Assembly: GCA_964529005.1 (NCBI GenBank)
Contig: CAZGUH010000030.1
Span: 1 to 50,332 of the forward strand
Origin: CAZGUH01 sp964529005
GTDB lineage: Bacteria; Actinomycetota; Acidimicrobiia; Acidimicrobiales; Ilumatobacteraceae
Length of the DNA stretch: 50,332 nucleotides
Direction: 5' to 3'
Shown one piece after another: positions 37,501 through 45,071 of the stretch. Within the stretch, counting starts at the first letter, position 1, and each line of letters opens with the position of its first letter. Below the pieces are notes generated by a model. That model worked only from the letters and a program-made list of their open reading frames with translations, made no database searches and had not been told where the DNA came from. The translations under genes were made by a program, and so were the position numbers.

Positions 37501-39064
37501 GGCGGGGTCGACGGCGAAGTTGGTGGTGTTGTCGTATCCCGCTCCGGGGCGATACGCGGGCGCAAGGATCGGATCGTCTGCGGGTCCACGGGTCACGGCA
37601 ACCGCGTAGCTGTTCGTCGGGTAGCTGGCGTGGTCTGGGAAGGGCGTGAGCTTCTGCACCGTCGTGTCGAAGACGTCGCAGATCTGCACCGGCGTCTGGC
37701 TGACCGTTCCGGTGTTGCCGAAGCGCAGCACGCTCTGGTACGCGGCGCCGCGCTGAAGGGTGCCGATGGACGACGGAGACGAGTTCGTCACGGCGCTGCT
37801 GTCGGACGTCGCGTACTTGTCGAAGGCGCGATTGTCGGCGTTGATGATCAGCTTGCTGGCGCGAACGTTGTTGTTGGTCGGCTCTGCGGCGGCGAAGTAG
37901 TTGCTGACGCCGTTGACGTCCTCAGGCTCGAAGTCGCCGGCCGTCAGCGTGACGGTGCTCTCGCCCACGGGCACGGCGTCAGCCGGCACCCAGAGCATGA
38001 TCCACATGTTGGCGTGCAGGCCTGCGGCCAGCACGGCAGGGTTGGCCCAGCTCACCGTGACGGGCGTGCCGGGCCCGCCCGGCTGGGTGCACGTGTAGGT
38101 CGCTGCCGCCGATGGCCCCGTCTGGTTCGAGATGGGAAGACCGAGGTTCTGGTAACCGGGGTTCGCCGGAAGGGATGCGGCGCTCTGCGTCGCGCAGCCG
38201 CCGCCGTAGTTGCCCCAGTTCAGCAACCGGTAGCCGGACACGTCGATGCTGGCCGCCGTCATCGTCTCGGTCCAGGTGACCGGCCCCTCGAGCGGGGACC
38301 AGCCGCCCGCCTTGGCGACAGCGACGCCGGTCGAGGTCGGGATGGCGAAGCCGGCCACACCCTCGGGTGAGTTGTACGGGAACGGCGCGGGCAGGGTGTT
38401 GGAGGAGATGTTCTTGCGCAGGTCGTAGAACGGCGCGCTCGACGCGGTGAAGGTGGCGTCCGCGGTCGACGAGGTGGGCGCGCTCGTGTCGGACTCGATC
38501 GTCGCGTTCACGGTCACGACATCACCGTCGGCCGACGCGCCCGAGAGAAGCAGTTGCGCGGTGACCGACCCGTCGCCCGGCCCGGCCGGGTCGGCGATGC
38601 GGCAGTTGAGCGTTCGGTTTCCGTCGCTCAAGGTCGAGCCGCTCGCGCACGCTGCCGGGAGCCCGGTCCAGGTCGCGGCCGGCAGTCCGCCCGCCAACGG
38701 CAGCGTGGAGCGCAGCATCACGTTCGCTGTCCGCGCCGTCGAACGCGAAGTTGAAGCCGACCTCGGCCCGGTCGCCGGTTCTGAGGATCTGGTCGACGGC
38801 GAGCAGCGACGTGTCATAGCCGGCGCAGTGCGTCGCTCCCGGCGGAACCTGCGTGGGACAGGTCGACGCGGCGTCGGCCGCGGCGGTGCCGGAGTTCAGG
38901 CGCGTCACCGTCAACGAGTAGGTCGCTGCGTGCGCTGGCGCTGGCGGCAGGAGCGGAAGCACCAGCAGCGTGGCAACCGCTGCTGCGAGCACGGCTCGGA
39001 TCCGCCGCACGCGCGCGACACCACCGTGGGCGCGGCGCGGCACAGCCGTTTGCCCGTTCGTCAT
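31567..39064 (-). CDS. Giant secreted repeat protein (SdrD_B-like repeats, C-terminal LDTR modules), frameshifted near its 5' end
   Basis: About 2,500 residues if one frameshift is bridged. The 5' part starts at ATG 39062-39064 behind a strong AGGAGGAGG and encodes a signal peptide (M-T-N-G-Q-T-A-V, basic region, A-V-L-A-A-A-V-A-T-L-L-V-L, cleavage after A-H-A) and ~70 mature residues ending F-N-F-A-F-D-G-A-D-S. The main part, in the +1 frame, resumes at A-N-V-M-L-R-S-T-L (around 38725-38735) and runs to 31567. It contains a long Ig/DUF11-like region, seven SdrD_B-like modules (33500-35880), two CARDB/DUF11-like segments, an acidic D-S-D-D-D-G-L-L-D-E-E-E calcium-type motif, and three C-terminal modules. 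It has no LPxTG. A mutation or a sequencing error could explain the shift. Likely a cell-surface protein. Confidence 0.8.
31570..32700 (-). repeat. Three tandem C-terminal 'PARVLDTR' modules
   Basis: Three ~120-130-residue modules in the giant protein at about 32320-32700, 31930-32310 and 31570-31915. Each starts V-x-P-x-R-x-L-D-T-R; the first two contain G-Y-V-x-A-Y-P and S-N-V-N-V; each ends H-L-V-A-D-V-x-G-W/Y-Y/F. They form the extreme C-terminus, a place where cell-wall or surface attachment domains are usual. Confidence 0.75.
33500..35880 (-). repeat. Seven SdrD_B-like (Cna-B fold) repeats
   Basis: Seven modules spaced by about 330-360 bases, starting near 35876, 35526, 35180, 34845, 34483, 34152 and 33825. 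Each has the pattern I-x-G-V-V-x-x-D-x-D-x-D-G, G-E-x-G-I-x-G-V, D-G-T-F-x-F and L-R-P-G-T-Y-x-L-T-E. These are calcium-dependent stalk domains in Gram-positive surface proteins. Sequence identity between modules is moderate, so they are old duplications. Confidence 0.8.
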
Positions 39065-39220
39065 CCTCTTCCTCCTCCTGGCCGACCCATCCGGTCCCAG
39101 CCCCAAAGTCGGAAGGCAGCGGCCGGTTACGCCGACCGGGATCTCACCTCGTCAAGACCTTCACAAATCGTCGACCCCGCGTGATACCCCCAGGAAACGC
39201 GGCGGACGGCGCCCTCGTCG

Positions 39221-39226
39221 TAGGCT
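39221..39226 (+). promoter_or_regulatory. Leaderless -10 box (TAGGCT)
   Basis: TAGGCT ends eight bases before ATG 39235 with no Shine-Dalgarno sequence. It lies in the 170-bp divergent gap between the giant gene and the DisA_N-like gene. Nothing else of note is seen in that gap. Confidence 0.45.
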
Positions 39227-39234
39227 CACCGTAA

Positions 39235-40197
39235 ATGGACGAGGCTGCGAAGCGGCGAGCGCGGCGCATCGGCCGCTTGCGGGACGAGATCATCGAAGAG
39301 GGCCTCCCGCTCGAGGTCGATGGACCGACCGGCGACCTGTTGCTCGACGAGGTCGACTACGCCCGCCGGCCTGCCGTCCACGAAGGCGTCAGCCCGCGGT
39401 ACGGCGCTCTGATCGCGATGTCCGGCGACCTCGACATCCACCGCCTCGTGTTCCCCGCTCTCGTCGAATCGATCGGCGACGACATCCCGATCGCCACCGC
39501 ACGCCGGCTCGCCGACGGGCGCACGTCGTTCATCGGCCGCGACGAGGGGCGCCTGCGTCTCGTGTGCTTCGACCGCACGATCGAGCACGAAGCGACGGCG
39601 GTCCAGGTGGCGGACTCGGACATCACCGTCGTGCAACGGATGCCGACGGGCTGGGTCCGCATCTTCTCCCCGCGCGCGGTGGTCACGTGGGACGGGTCGC
39701 GGTGGTGGGCGAAGCCGCGTTCCCACCAGCTCGCCAGCGCGGTCGCCGCCGCGCATCCCCGGCTGGCCTCACCGGTCCTCGACGGGCTGGCCGAGCTGTG
39801 CGTTCACTGGCTGAGCGCCGGCCGGGTCGGCGCGGTCCTCGTGTGGCACACCGAGCCCGCCCGAGCGCCGCTCGGCCACCTCGGGGTCGGCGCCCGCGCC
39901 GCGATCCCCCCTCTCGACGTGACGCAACGCGAGCACTACGCCGCGCTGCTCAGCGTTCTCGCCCAGAGCGATCGCGCCGCGCTGGTCTCGCACCGCGGAT
40001 GCGTCGACAGCATCGGCATCGCGCTGCGATGCAGCGACGAGGCTCTGCGCAACGTCCCCGCCTACCGCGGGACACGCCACACGTCCGCTCGGCGCTTCAG
40101 CTACGACGAGCCGGCGGCGGTGGTGTTCACCGTCTCGAGCGCCGGCCCTGTCACGGTGTTCCACCGCGGCGCGGCGGTCGGCGCCGTGTTCTCGTAG
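39235..40197 (+). CDS. Divergent DisA_N (diadenylate cyclase)-like protein with N-terminal domain of unknown fold
   Basis: 320 residues. Residues ~195-312 match the layout of the DAC/DisA_N domain: G-R-V-G-A-V-L-V (196-203), P-P-L around 225, S-D-R-A-A-L-V-S (245-252) where DisA has the D-G-A motif, then Y-R-G-T-R-H-T-S-A-R-R (277-287) where DisA has G-T-R-H-R-x-A, and A-V-V-F-T-V-S-S-A-G-P-V-T-V-F-H-R-G. D246, A248, R281 and H282 are kept, but the glycine is R247 and the last arginine of R-H-R is T283. It may thus make c-di-AMP, make another nucleotide, or only bind it. Residues ~50-170 form a second domain, perhaps a sensor, which I do not recognise. A universal stress protein gene follows at 75 bp. 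Confidence 0.6.
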   Translation: MDEAAKRRARRIGRLRDEIIEEGLPLEVDGPTGDLLLDEVDYARRPAVHEGVSPRYGALIAMSGDLDIHRLVFPALVESIGDDIPIATARRLADGRTSFIGRDEGRLRLVCFDRTIEHEATAVQVADSDITVVQRMPTGWVRIFSPRAVVTWDGSRWWAKPRSHQLASAVAAAHPRLASPVLDGLAELCVHWLSAGRVGAVLVWHTEPARAPLGHLGVGARAAIPPLDVTQREHYAALLSVLAQSDRAALVSHRGCVDSIGIALRCSDEALRNVPAYRGTRHTSARRFSYDEPAAVVFTVSSAGPVTVFHRGAAVGAVFS

Positions 40198-40233
40198 TCG
40201 CGCCGTTCGACCGCGCGCCCAGCGGCGCGAACG

Positions 40234-40239
40234 TAGATT
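40234..40239 (+). promoter_or_regulatory. Putative -10 box (TAGATT) for the universal stress protein gene
   Basis: TAGATT is followed by a short GAGGCG/CGCCTC hairpin and the AGGAAG ribosome site at 40260-40265. It would make the stress-protein gene independent of the DisA_N-like gene. No clear -35. Confidence 0.35.
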
Positions 40240-40272
40240 GAGGCGACACGCCGCCTCACAGGAAGAGCGCAC

Positions 40273-40725
40273 ATGACGGACAACGAGACGTTCAAGGTAT
40301 TCGTCGGGGTCGACGGATCGGAGGGCGCCGACGCCGCCGTGCGGTGGGCGGTCCGGGAAGGACGTGCGCACCAGGGCACGGTCACCGCCGTCATGGCGTG
40401 GTCGTTCCTCGATCAGCGGCCGGTCGCAGGACAGGAGCGCTTCGATCCCCACTACGACGAGACGACGGCAGATCGAGCGCTCCACGAGTACATCGTGCGC
40501 GCCATCGGCGCCGACGACGCCGAGCTCGTCCTCCGCCGCCCGGTGTGCGATCTCCCCGCCAACACGCTGATCGACGCCTCCGCTGAGGCCGACCTGCTGG
40601 TCGTCGGCAGCAGGGGCCTGGGCGGCTTCAAGCGGCTGATGCTGGGTTCCGTGGCGCACCAGGTCGTGACATACAGCAAGTGCCCTGTCGTCGTGGTCCC
40701 CACCGCCAGGGACAACGACACGTGA
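40273..40725 (+). CDS. Universal stress protein (UspA family, ATP-binding type)
   Basis: 150 residues, a single USP domain. V-G-V-D-G-S-E-G (11-18) and the nucleotide motif G112-x2-G115-x9-G125-S126 in V-G-S-R-G-L-G-G-F show the ATP-binding class. H-Q-V-V-T-Y-S-K-C-P-V-V-V-V-P closes the domain. ATG at 40273 follows AGGAAG at seven bases. USP domains in other proteins can bind adenine nucleotides including c-di-AMP, so the neighbouring DisA_N-like gene is notable. It ends just before a strong hairpin. Confidence 0.92.
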   Translation: MTDNETFKVFVGVDGSEGADAAVRWAVREGRAHQGTVTAVMAWSFLDQRPVAGQERFDPHYDETTADRALHEYIVRAIGADDAELVLRRPVCDLPANTLIDASAEADLLVVGSRGLGGFKRLMLGSVAHQVVTYSKCPVVVVPTARDNDT

Positions 40726-40728
40726 GAT

Positions 40729-40762
40729 CACTGCCCGGCGCGCGACGGCGCGCCGGGCAGTG
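40729..40762. terminator. Strong bidirectional terminator hairpin
   Basis: A perfect 15-bp stem: CACTGCCCGGCGCGC (40729-40743) and GCGCGCCGGGCAGTG (40748-40762) with loop GACG. It lies exactly between the stress-protein stop and the acyl-CoA dehydrogenase stop. The stem is very GC-rich; AAGTTCTC follows on the plus strand, so it is not a classical T-tract. Confidence 0.75.
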
Positions 40763-40768
40763 AAGTTC

Positions 40769-41884
40769 TCAGATGCCGATGCGCTGCGCGAGCAGTTCGC
40801 GGTGATAGGTGGGGTCGCCGAACAGCAGCTCGCTCGACTTCGCCCGCTTGAAGTACAGGTGCGCAGGGTGCTCCCACGTGAAGCCGATGCCGCCGTGAAT
40901 CTGGATGTTCTCGGCGGTGGCGTGGAAGTACGCCTCGCTGCAGTAGGCCTTGGCGAGGCTGGCGACCGACGGCAGCTCGTCGTTCATCTCGCTGGCGCAC
41001 CACATGCCGTAGTAGGCCGCCGACTTGGCCGACTCGACCTCGAGCAGCATGTCGGCGCACTTGTGCTTGATCGCCTGGAACGACCCGATCGGGCGGCCGA
41101 ACTGGACGCGCACCTTGGCGTACTCGACCGCCATCTCGAGCACCTTCTGCGCGCCGCCCACCTGCTCGGCGGCGAGGCCGACGGCGGCCAGGTCGAGCAC
41201 CGTGGTGAGCACGTTCCATCCCTCGCCCTCGACGCCGATCAGGCGCGCCGGGGTGTCGGCGAACTCGAGCTTGGCCTGCTTGCGGGTCTGGTCCATCGTC
41301 GACAGCGCGGTGCGGGTGAGGCCCGACGCGTTGCCGTCGACGGCGAACAGGCTGGTGCCCTTCGCGGTCTTGGCGGCGACGATCAGCAGATCCGCGGTGT
41401 GCCCGTCGATCACGAACATCTTCGTGCCGGTGATCGTGAACCCGTCGCCCGACGGCTTGGCCTCGGCCGTGATGCCGCTCTCGTCCCACTTGCCGGACGG
41501 CTCGGTGTAGGCCAGGGTCGCGACCGTCTCACCGCTCGCGATGCCGGGCAGGTAGTCCTTCTTCGCCGCGTCGTCGCCGCTGTGCAGCAGCGTGTTGGCG
41601 GCCAGCACCACAGAGCTGAAGTACGGGGCGCACAGCAGCGCGCGGCCCATCTCCTCCAGCACGATGCCGAGCTCGACGTAGCTGAAACCGCTGCCGCCGA
41701 ACTCCTCGGGGATGTGGAGCCCCTGGAGGCCCATCTGCTCCCCCATCTGGGCCCAGACCGCACGGTCGAAACCGGCCTCGGTCTCCATCTGCTCACGCAC
41801 GGCGGTCTCGGGGCTCTTGGCCTCGAGGAAGGCCCGCACGGTCTTGCGCAGCTCCTCTTGGTCCTCGGTGAAGGCGAAGTTCAT
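40769..41884 (-). CDS. Acyl-CoA dehydrogenase family protein
   Basis: 371 residues. It starts M-N-F-A-F-T-E-D-Q-E-E-L-R, continues with G-L-H-I-P-E-E-F-G-G-S-G-F and A-Y-T-E-P-S-G, and ends with Q-I-H-G-G-I-G-F-T-W-E-H-P-A-H-L-Y-F-K-R-A-K, all FAD/acyl-CoA dehydrogenase features. The length is typical of actinobacterial acyl-CoA dehydrogenases used in fatty-acid, steroid or other CoA-thioester oxidation. Substrate cannot be read. No partner subunit, CoA ligase or hydratase is adjacent. The ATG at 41884 is chosen from the family start; longer in-frame reading would run through the toxin-antitoxin genes. It is divergent from the antitoxin gene, sharing a 70-bp gap with its operator. Confidence 0.9.
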   Translation of the reverse strand: MNFAFTEDQEELRKTVRAFLEAKSPETAVREQMETEAGFDRAVWAQMGEQMGLQGLHIPEEFGGSGFSYVELGIVLEEMGRALLCAPYFSSVVLAANTLLHSGDDAAKKDYLPGIASGETVATLAYTEPSGKWDESGITAEAKPSGDGFTITGTKMFVIDGHTADLLIVAAKTAKGTSLFAVDGNASGLTRTALSTMDQTRKQAKLEFADTPARLIGVEGEGWNVLTTVLDLAAVGLAAEQVGGAQKVLEMAVEYAKVRVQFGRPIGSFQAIKHKCADMLLEVESAKSAAYYGMWCASEMNDELPSVASLAKAYCSEAYFHATAENIQIHGGIGFTWEHPAHLYFKRAKSSELLFGDPTYHRELLAQRIGI

Positions 41885-41928
41885 GGCCGCAGCTTGGCGC
41901 GTGGCGCGCGCATGTGCGACATCGAGAG

Positions 41929-41946
41929 GTGTACACGCGTGTACAC
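41929..41946. promoter_or_regulatory. 18-bp perfect palindrome, probable antitoxin operator
   Basis: GTGTACACGCGTGTACAC is a perfect palindrome and overlaps the TACACT -10 box (41942-41947) of the antitoxin gene. Type II antitoxins usually bind such sites to repress their own promoter. It also lies 45 bp upstream of the divergent acyl-CoA dehydrogenase start. Confidence 0.7.
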
Positions 41947-41947
41947 T
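41942..41947 (+). promoter_or_regulatory. Leaderless -10 box (TACACT) of the toxin-antitoxin operon
   Basis: TACACT ends seven bases before the antitoxin GTG at 41955, and five of its six bases are inside the 18-bp palindrome. No ribosome site is present. Confidence 0.55.
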
Positions 41948-41954
41948 CCGCGCC

Positions 41955-42230
41955 GTGCAACACGTCGGCATCCGGCAGCTGCGCGCCGACGCCGCCACGA
42001 TGGTGCGGCGTGCCAGCACCGGCGAGCGCATCGTCGTCACCGTCAACGGCCAGCCCACGGCCGAGCTCGGCCCCCCAGGAGCAGCGAGCGGCGCCGCCAC
42101 CATCGACGATCTGATCGCTCGCGGCATGATCCGCGCTCCGCGTCGACGCGACCCGTTCAACATCGGCGAGCCGATCCCCGTCTGGCGTGGGACACGGCTC
42201 GACCGGCTGCTCGCCGAGCTGCGCGGATGA
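41955..42230 (+). CDS. Type II antitoxin of the Phd/YefM (prevent-host-death) family
   Basis: 91 residues from GTG 41955: V-Q-H-V-G-I-R-Q-L-R-A-D-A-A-T-M-V-R-R-A followed by G-E-R-I-V-V-T-V-N-G-Q-P-T-A-E-L. This is the Phd/YefM DNA-binding fold that pairs with PIN toxins. The C-terminal half (~45-91) is proline/arginine-rich and should wrap the toxin. The gene shares a four-base ATGA overlap with the toxin gene, as is standard. The start is supported by the -10 box seven bases upstream; a longer frame would cross the operator. Confidence 0.9.
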   Translation: MQHVGIRQLRADAATMVRRASTGERIVVTVNGQPTAELGPPGAASGAATIDDLIARGMIRAPRRRDPFNIGEPIPVWRGTRLDRLLAELRG

Positions 42231-42628
42231 CCCTGTTCCTCGATTCCAGCGCAATCGTCGCCGCGCACGTCGACGGACCCGCCCGCGAGGCGCTGGCGCC
42301 CGCGCTCGACGGCGACGTCTGGTGCGCGAGTGGGCTGGCTCTGGCCGAGAGCCTGGCGCTCGTCGATCGCCTCACCGACGAGCAGATCCTGCGCGTCGAT
42401 CTCGAAGATGCCATCCGGTCGATGTGGGATCGGGTGCACGTGGTGCCCGTCGACGAGGCGTGCCTCGACGCCGCGGCGCGGTTGGCGCGCGAGCAGCCGC
42501 TCGGCATCAGCAACGCGATCCACCTGGCCGCCGCCGCCCGGCTCCCCCGCCCTGTCCGGTTCGCCACCTTCGCCCCGGAGCAGATCATGGTGGCGCTGTC
42601 GATGGGTTTCGACGTGGTCTCGGCGTGA
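42227..42628 (+). CDS. vapC: VapC-like PIN-domain toxin with altered acidic residues
   Basis: 133 residues. L-F-L-D6-S-S-A-I-V-A-A is the first PIN motif and E41 in L-A-E-S-L the second. The third motif usually reads x-D-A-x-H-L-A, but here is S-N96-A-I-H-L-A-A; the fourth usually reads T-F-D, but here is T-F-A116-P-E. Two of the four metal-binding acids are therefore replaced, so RNase activity may be weakened or supported by E118. PIN toxins cleave tRNA or other RNA and are held by the antitoxin. The ATG overlaps the antitoxin stop by four bases. Confidence 0.88.
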   Translation: MTLFLDSSAIVAAHVDGPAREALAPALDGDVWCASGLALAESLALVDRLTDEQILRVDLEDAIRSMWDRVHVVPVDEACLDAAARLAREQPLGISNAIHLAAAARLPRPVRFATFAPEQIMVALSMGFDVVSA

Positions 42629-42673
42629 TCGCATCGTGAGCCTGCGGTCCATGGCGGATCGAGACGCCGTCAC

Positions 42674-42679
42674 TACGAT
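42674..42679 (+). promoter_or_regulatory. Leaderless -10 box (TACGAT)
   Basis: TACGAT ends seven bases before ATG 42687 of the YfhO-like gene; no ribosome site between. It lies in the 58-bp gap after the toxin gene. Confidence 0.5.
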
Positions 42680-42686
42680 CGCCCGA

Positions 42687-45071
42687 ATGTCGCCGGCCGG
42701 ACCGATCGCCGCTTTCGCGACGTTCGCCCGCACCCGGGCACGGTGGATGGAAGGGCTGGGGGTCGCGCTGTTCACGCTGTGGGTCGCCTGGCCCTACTGC
42801 GTCCCGGGCAAGCCGGTGGCCAGTCTGGACGGGCTGGCGTACACCGCGCCGAACCTGCGCATCACGCTGGACGCGCTGCGCGATGGTCGCCTCCCGCTGT
42901 GGAACGACACGATCTTCGGCGGCGTGCCGCACGCGGCCAACCCGCAGACAGCCGTGTTCTCGCCGACGCGATGGCTCGTGCTGTGGTTCGACCCGACGCG
43001 AGCCGTCAACGTGCTGACGGTCTTCCATCTCGCCGTGCTGGCGATCGGCATGTTCGCCCTGTGCGCGTGGCGGCTGCGTCTGCGACCCCCGGCGACGTTC
43101 GTCGCCTGCGTGATCACCGTCGGCTGCGGCGCGATGGAGTCGAAGATCGTGCAGTTCGAGCAGCTGTCGGTGATCGCCTGGGTCCCGCTGCTGCTCGCTC
43201 TCACGCATTGGATCGTCACCGCCGAGCGTCCGTGGCGGCCGCTCGGCGCGACCGCCTTCGCCACGGCGTGCTGGATGACAGCCGGCCATCCCCAGGTGCT
43301 CTACCTCACCGCGCCGGTGCTCGTCGTGTGGACCGCTGCGGTGGCGGCGGACGTCCGGCGGTGGACCCGGATCATCCACGCGGCGGGCACCGCTGCGCTC
43401 GGCGCGCTGATCGCGCTCCCCCATCTGCTGCTCACCGCAGGGGCCGCCGACGATGCCGCGCTCTCCGGCGGGCGGGACCTCGCAGCGCTCGCACGCCCGG
43501 GCTTTTCGGCGCTCGCACGGGATTTCGTCGGCGCCCTCCTCGGCGACGTCGGCGCCGCCGATCACACCGCTCTGTCGGGTGGCTTTGAAGCGACGACGTT
43601 CCTCGGCGCCGCGGCGGTCGCGCTCGTCGCCGTGGGAACCGTCGTGGGGGTCGCTGACGTCCGGCGCAGGTGGGTCACCGCCGGGCTGGCCGTCACGGCG
43701 CTCGTCGCGATGATCCTGTCGCTCGGGCCGCGCACCGTGCTGTTCCGCGGCGCCCACGGGCTGGTACCCGGATTCGACCTCGCCCGCGTCCCGGCTCGGT
43801 GGGTCCTTCCGGCGTCGATCTGCGCCGCGTTGCTCGCCGCGTTCGCGCTCGACGCCGCCTCGGCCGCGCTGCGCCCGCGCGTGCGGACCTGGGCCCTGGC
43901 GAGCGCAGGCTCGATGGCCGCGGCGCTCGCAGCGCTGGGGCTGCGTCACCGCGCGCACCTTCCGAGCGGAGCCGCCATCGTGGGCTGGGTCGTGGTCGGC
44001 GCGCTGTGCGTCGCGGCGTGGGCTGCCTCGACCGCGCCGGCCGCTGTGCGCCGCAAGCTCGGAACCGCCGCCGGCGCCCTTGTCGTGGTCGCGGGTGTGC
44101 TCGTGCCGGCCGCGCTCGTGACGGGCGAGCTCGGACTGCATTCGCGCCACAGCTTCGCTCGGCACCTCACACTCGACGAGGCCCCGGAAGACGTCGACGA
44201 CCCGATCCTGACGTTCCTCGACGCGCATCCGGAGGGCCGCACGATCGCGGCCACGTTCGACGAGTTCGGCGATCCGAACTACCTCGCCGCTGGCCTGCGA
44301 CCGAACGCCAACGCGCTGTTCGACATCCGCTCGGTCGACGGGTACGACGGCGGCGTCCAGGTGACCGAGCGCTGGGTCGACACGCTCCGTGCGGTCCTCG
44401 GCGACTTCGATCTTGAGCTGACGTTGCGCGCCCAGCTCCAGGCGCCGATGGACGACGACCTGTGGGCTCGCCTCGGCGTGCGCTACGTCGTGATGGATCC
44501 GCGCGGCACCCCAGCGGACCAGCTGCTGCCCGGTTGGATCGGGCCGGTGTCGACGTCGCCGCGCTTCGAGGTGTGGGAGAACCCGGCATGGCGCGCAGAC
44601 GCGCTCGCGTACTTCGGCACCCGCCCGGTCGCGGACGCGGCCGAAGCCGGGTCGCTGCTCGTCGCCGACGCCAGCGGCGCGTACGCGCTGACCGAATCCG
44701 ATGCGCCCGCGCTGCGCTGTCGCGCATCGAGCGGCGACTGCGATCCGCAAACGCTGCCGATCGACCGTCCGAACCCCGAACACATCACGATCTCCACGAA
44801 CTTCGATCGCCCGGCGATGGTCGTCGTGTCGGAGCAGTGGAACGACGGGTGGCGGGCGACGATCGACGGCGAGAGCGCCGACGTCGTTCCGGTCGACGGG
44901 CTCGCGCTGGGCGTCGAGGTCCCGCCCGGCGAGCACGCGCTGCGGCTCACCTACCGTCCCGGTGGCCTGACGTCGATGTTGGTGATCGCCGCGATCGCGT
45001 CGCTCGCCGCGATCGCTTGCCTCGTCGACCCGGTCCGGTTCCGCCGCCGACCTGCGACACTGGAGCAATGA
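42687..45071 (+). CDS. YfhO-family polytopic membrane protein
   Basis: 794 residues. After a short N-terminus and first helix, the first outside loop has L-W-N-D-T-I-F-G-G-V-P-H-A-A-N-P-Q-T-A-V-F-S-P, the hallmark of YfhO-type GT-C-like proteins that add sugars to lipid-linked wall polymers. Around ten hydrophobic segments follow, then a large outside domain with F-D-I-R-S-V-D-G-Y-D-G, and V-V-V-S-E-Q-W-N-D-G-W-R-A near the C-terminus, which ends in a last helix. ATG at 42687 is chosen because of the -10 box seven bases upstream; in-frame codons further left lie in the toxin gene. Stop overlaps the MBL-fold gene by four bases. Confidence 0.8.
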   Translation: MSPAGPIAAFATFARTRARWMEGLGVALFTLWVAWPYCVPGKPVASLDGLAYTAPNLRITLDALRDGRLPLWNDTIFGGVPHAANPQTAVFSPTRWLVLWFDPTRAVNVLTVFHLAVLAIGMFALCAWRLRLRPPATFVACVITVGCGAMESKIVQFEQLSVIAWVPLLLALTHWIVTAERPWRPLGATAFATACWMTAGHPQVLYLTAPVLVVWTAAVAADVRRWTRIIHAAGTAALGALIALPHLLLTAGAADDAALSGGRDLAALARPGFSALARDFVGALLGDVGAADHTALSGGFEATTFLGAAAVALVAVGTVVGVADVRRRWVTAGLAVTALVAMILSLGPRTVLFRGAHGLVPGFDLARVPARWVLPASICAALLAAFALDAASAALRPRVRTWALASAGSMAAALAALGLRHRAHLPSGAAIVGWVVVGALCVAAWAASTAPAAVRRKLGTAAGALVVVAGVLVPAALVTGELGLHSRHSFARHLTLDEAPEDVDDPILTFLDAHPEGRTIAATFDEFGDPNYLAAGLRPNANALFDIRSVDGYDGGVQVTERWVDTLRAVLGDFDLELTLRAQLQAPMDDDLWARLGVRYVVMDPRGTPADQLLPGWIGPVSTSPRFEVWENPAWRADALAYFGTRPVADAAEAGSLLVADASGAYALTESDAPALRCRASSGDCDPQTLPIDRPNPEHITISTNFDRPAMVVVSEQWNDGWRATIDGESADVVPVDGLALGVEVPPGEHALRLTYRPGGLTSMLVIAAIASLAAIACLVDPVRFRRRPATLEQ

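Noticed and set aside
31603..38370. A 2,255-codon open frame on the plus strand opposite the giant gene
   Set aside because: Its translation is almost all R, G, H, D and V in the pattern expected from the complement of a GC-biased gene; no domains, no membrane or signal sequence. It is a shadow of the minus-strand gene.
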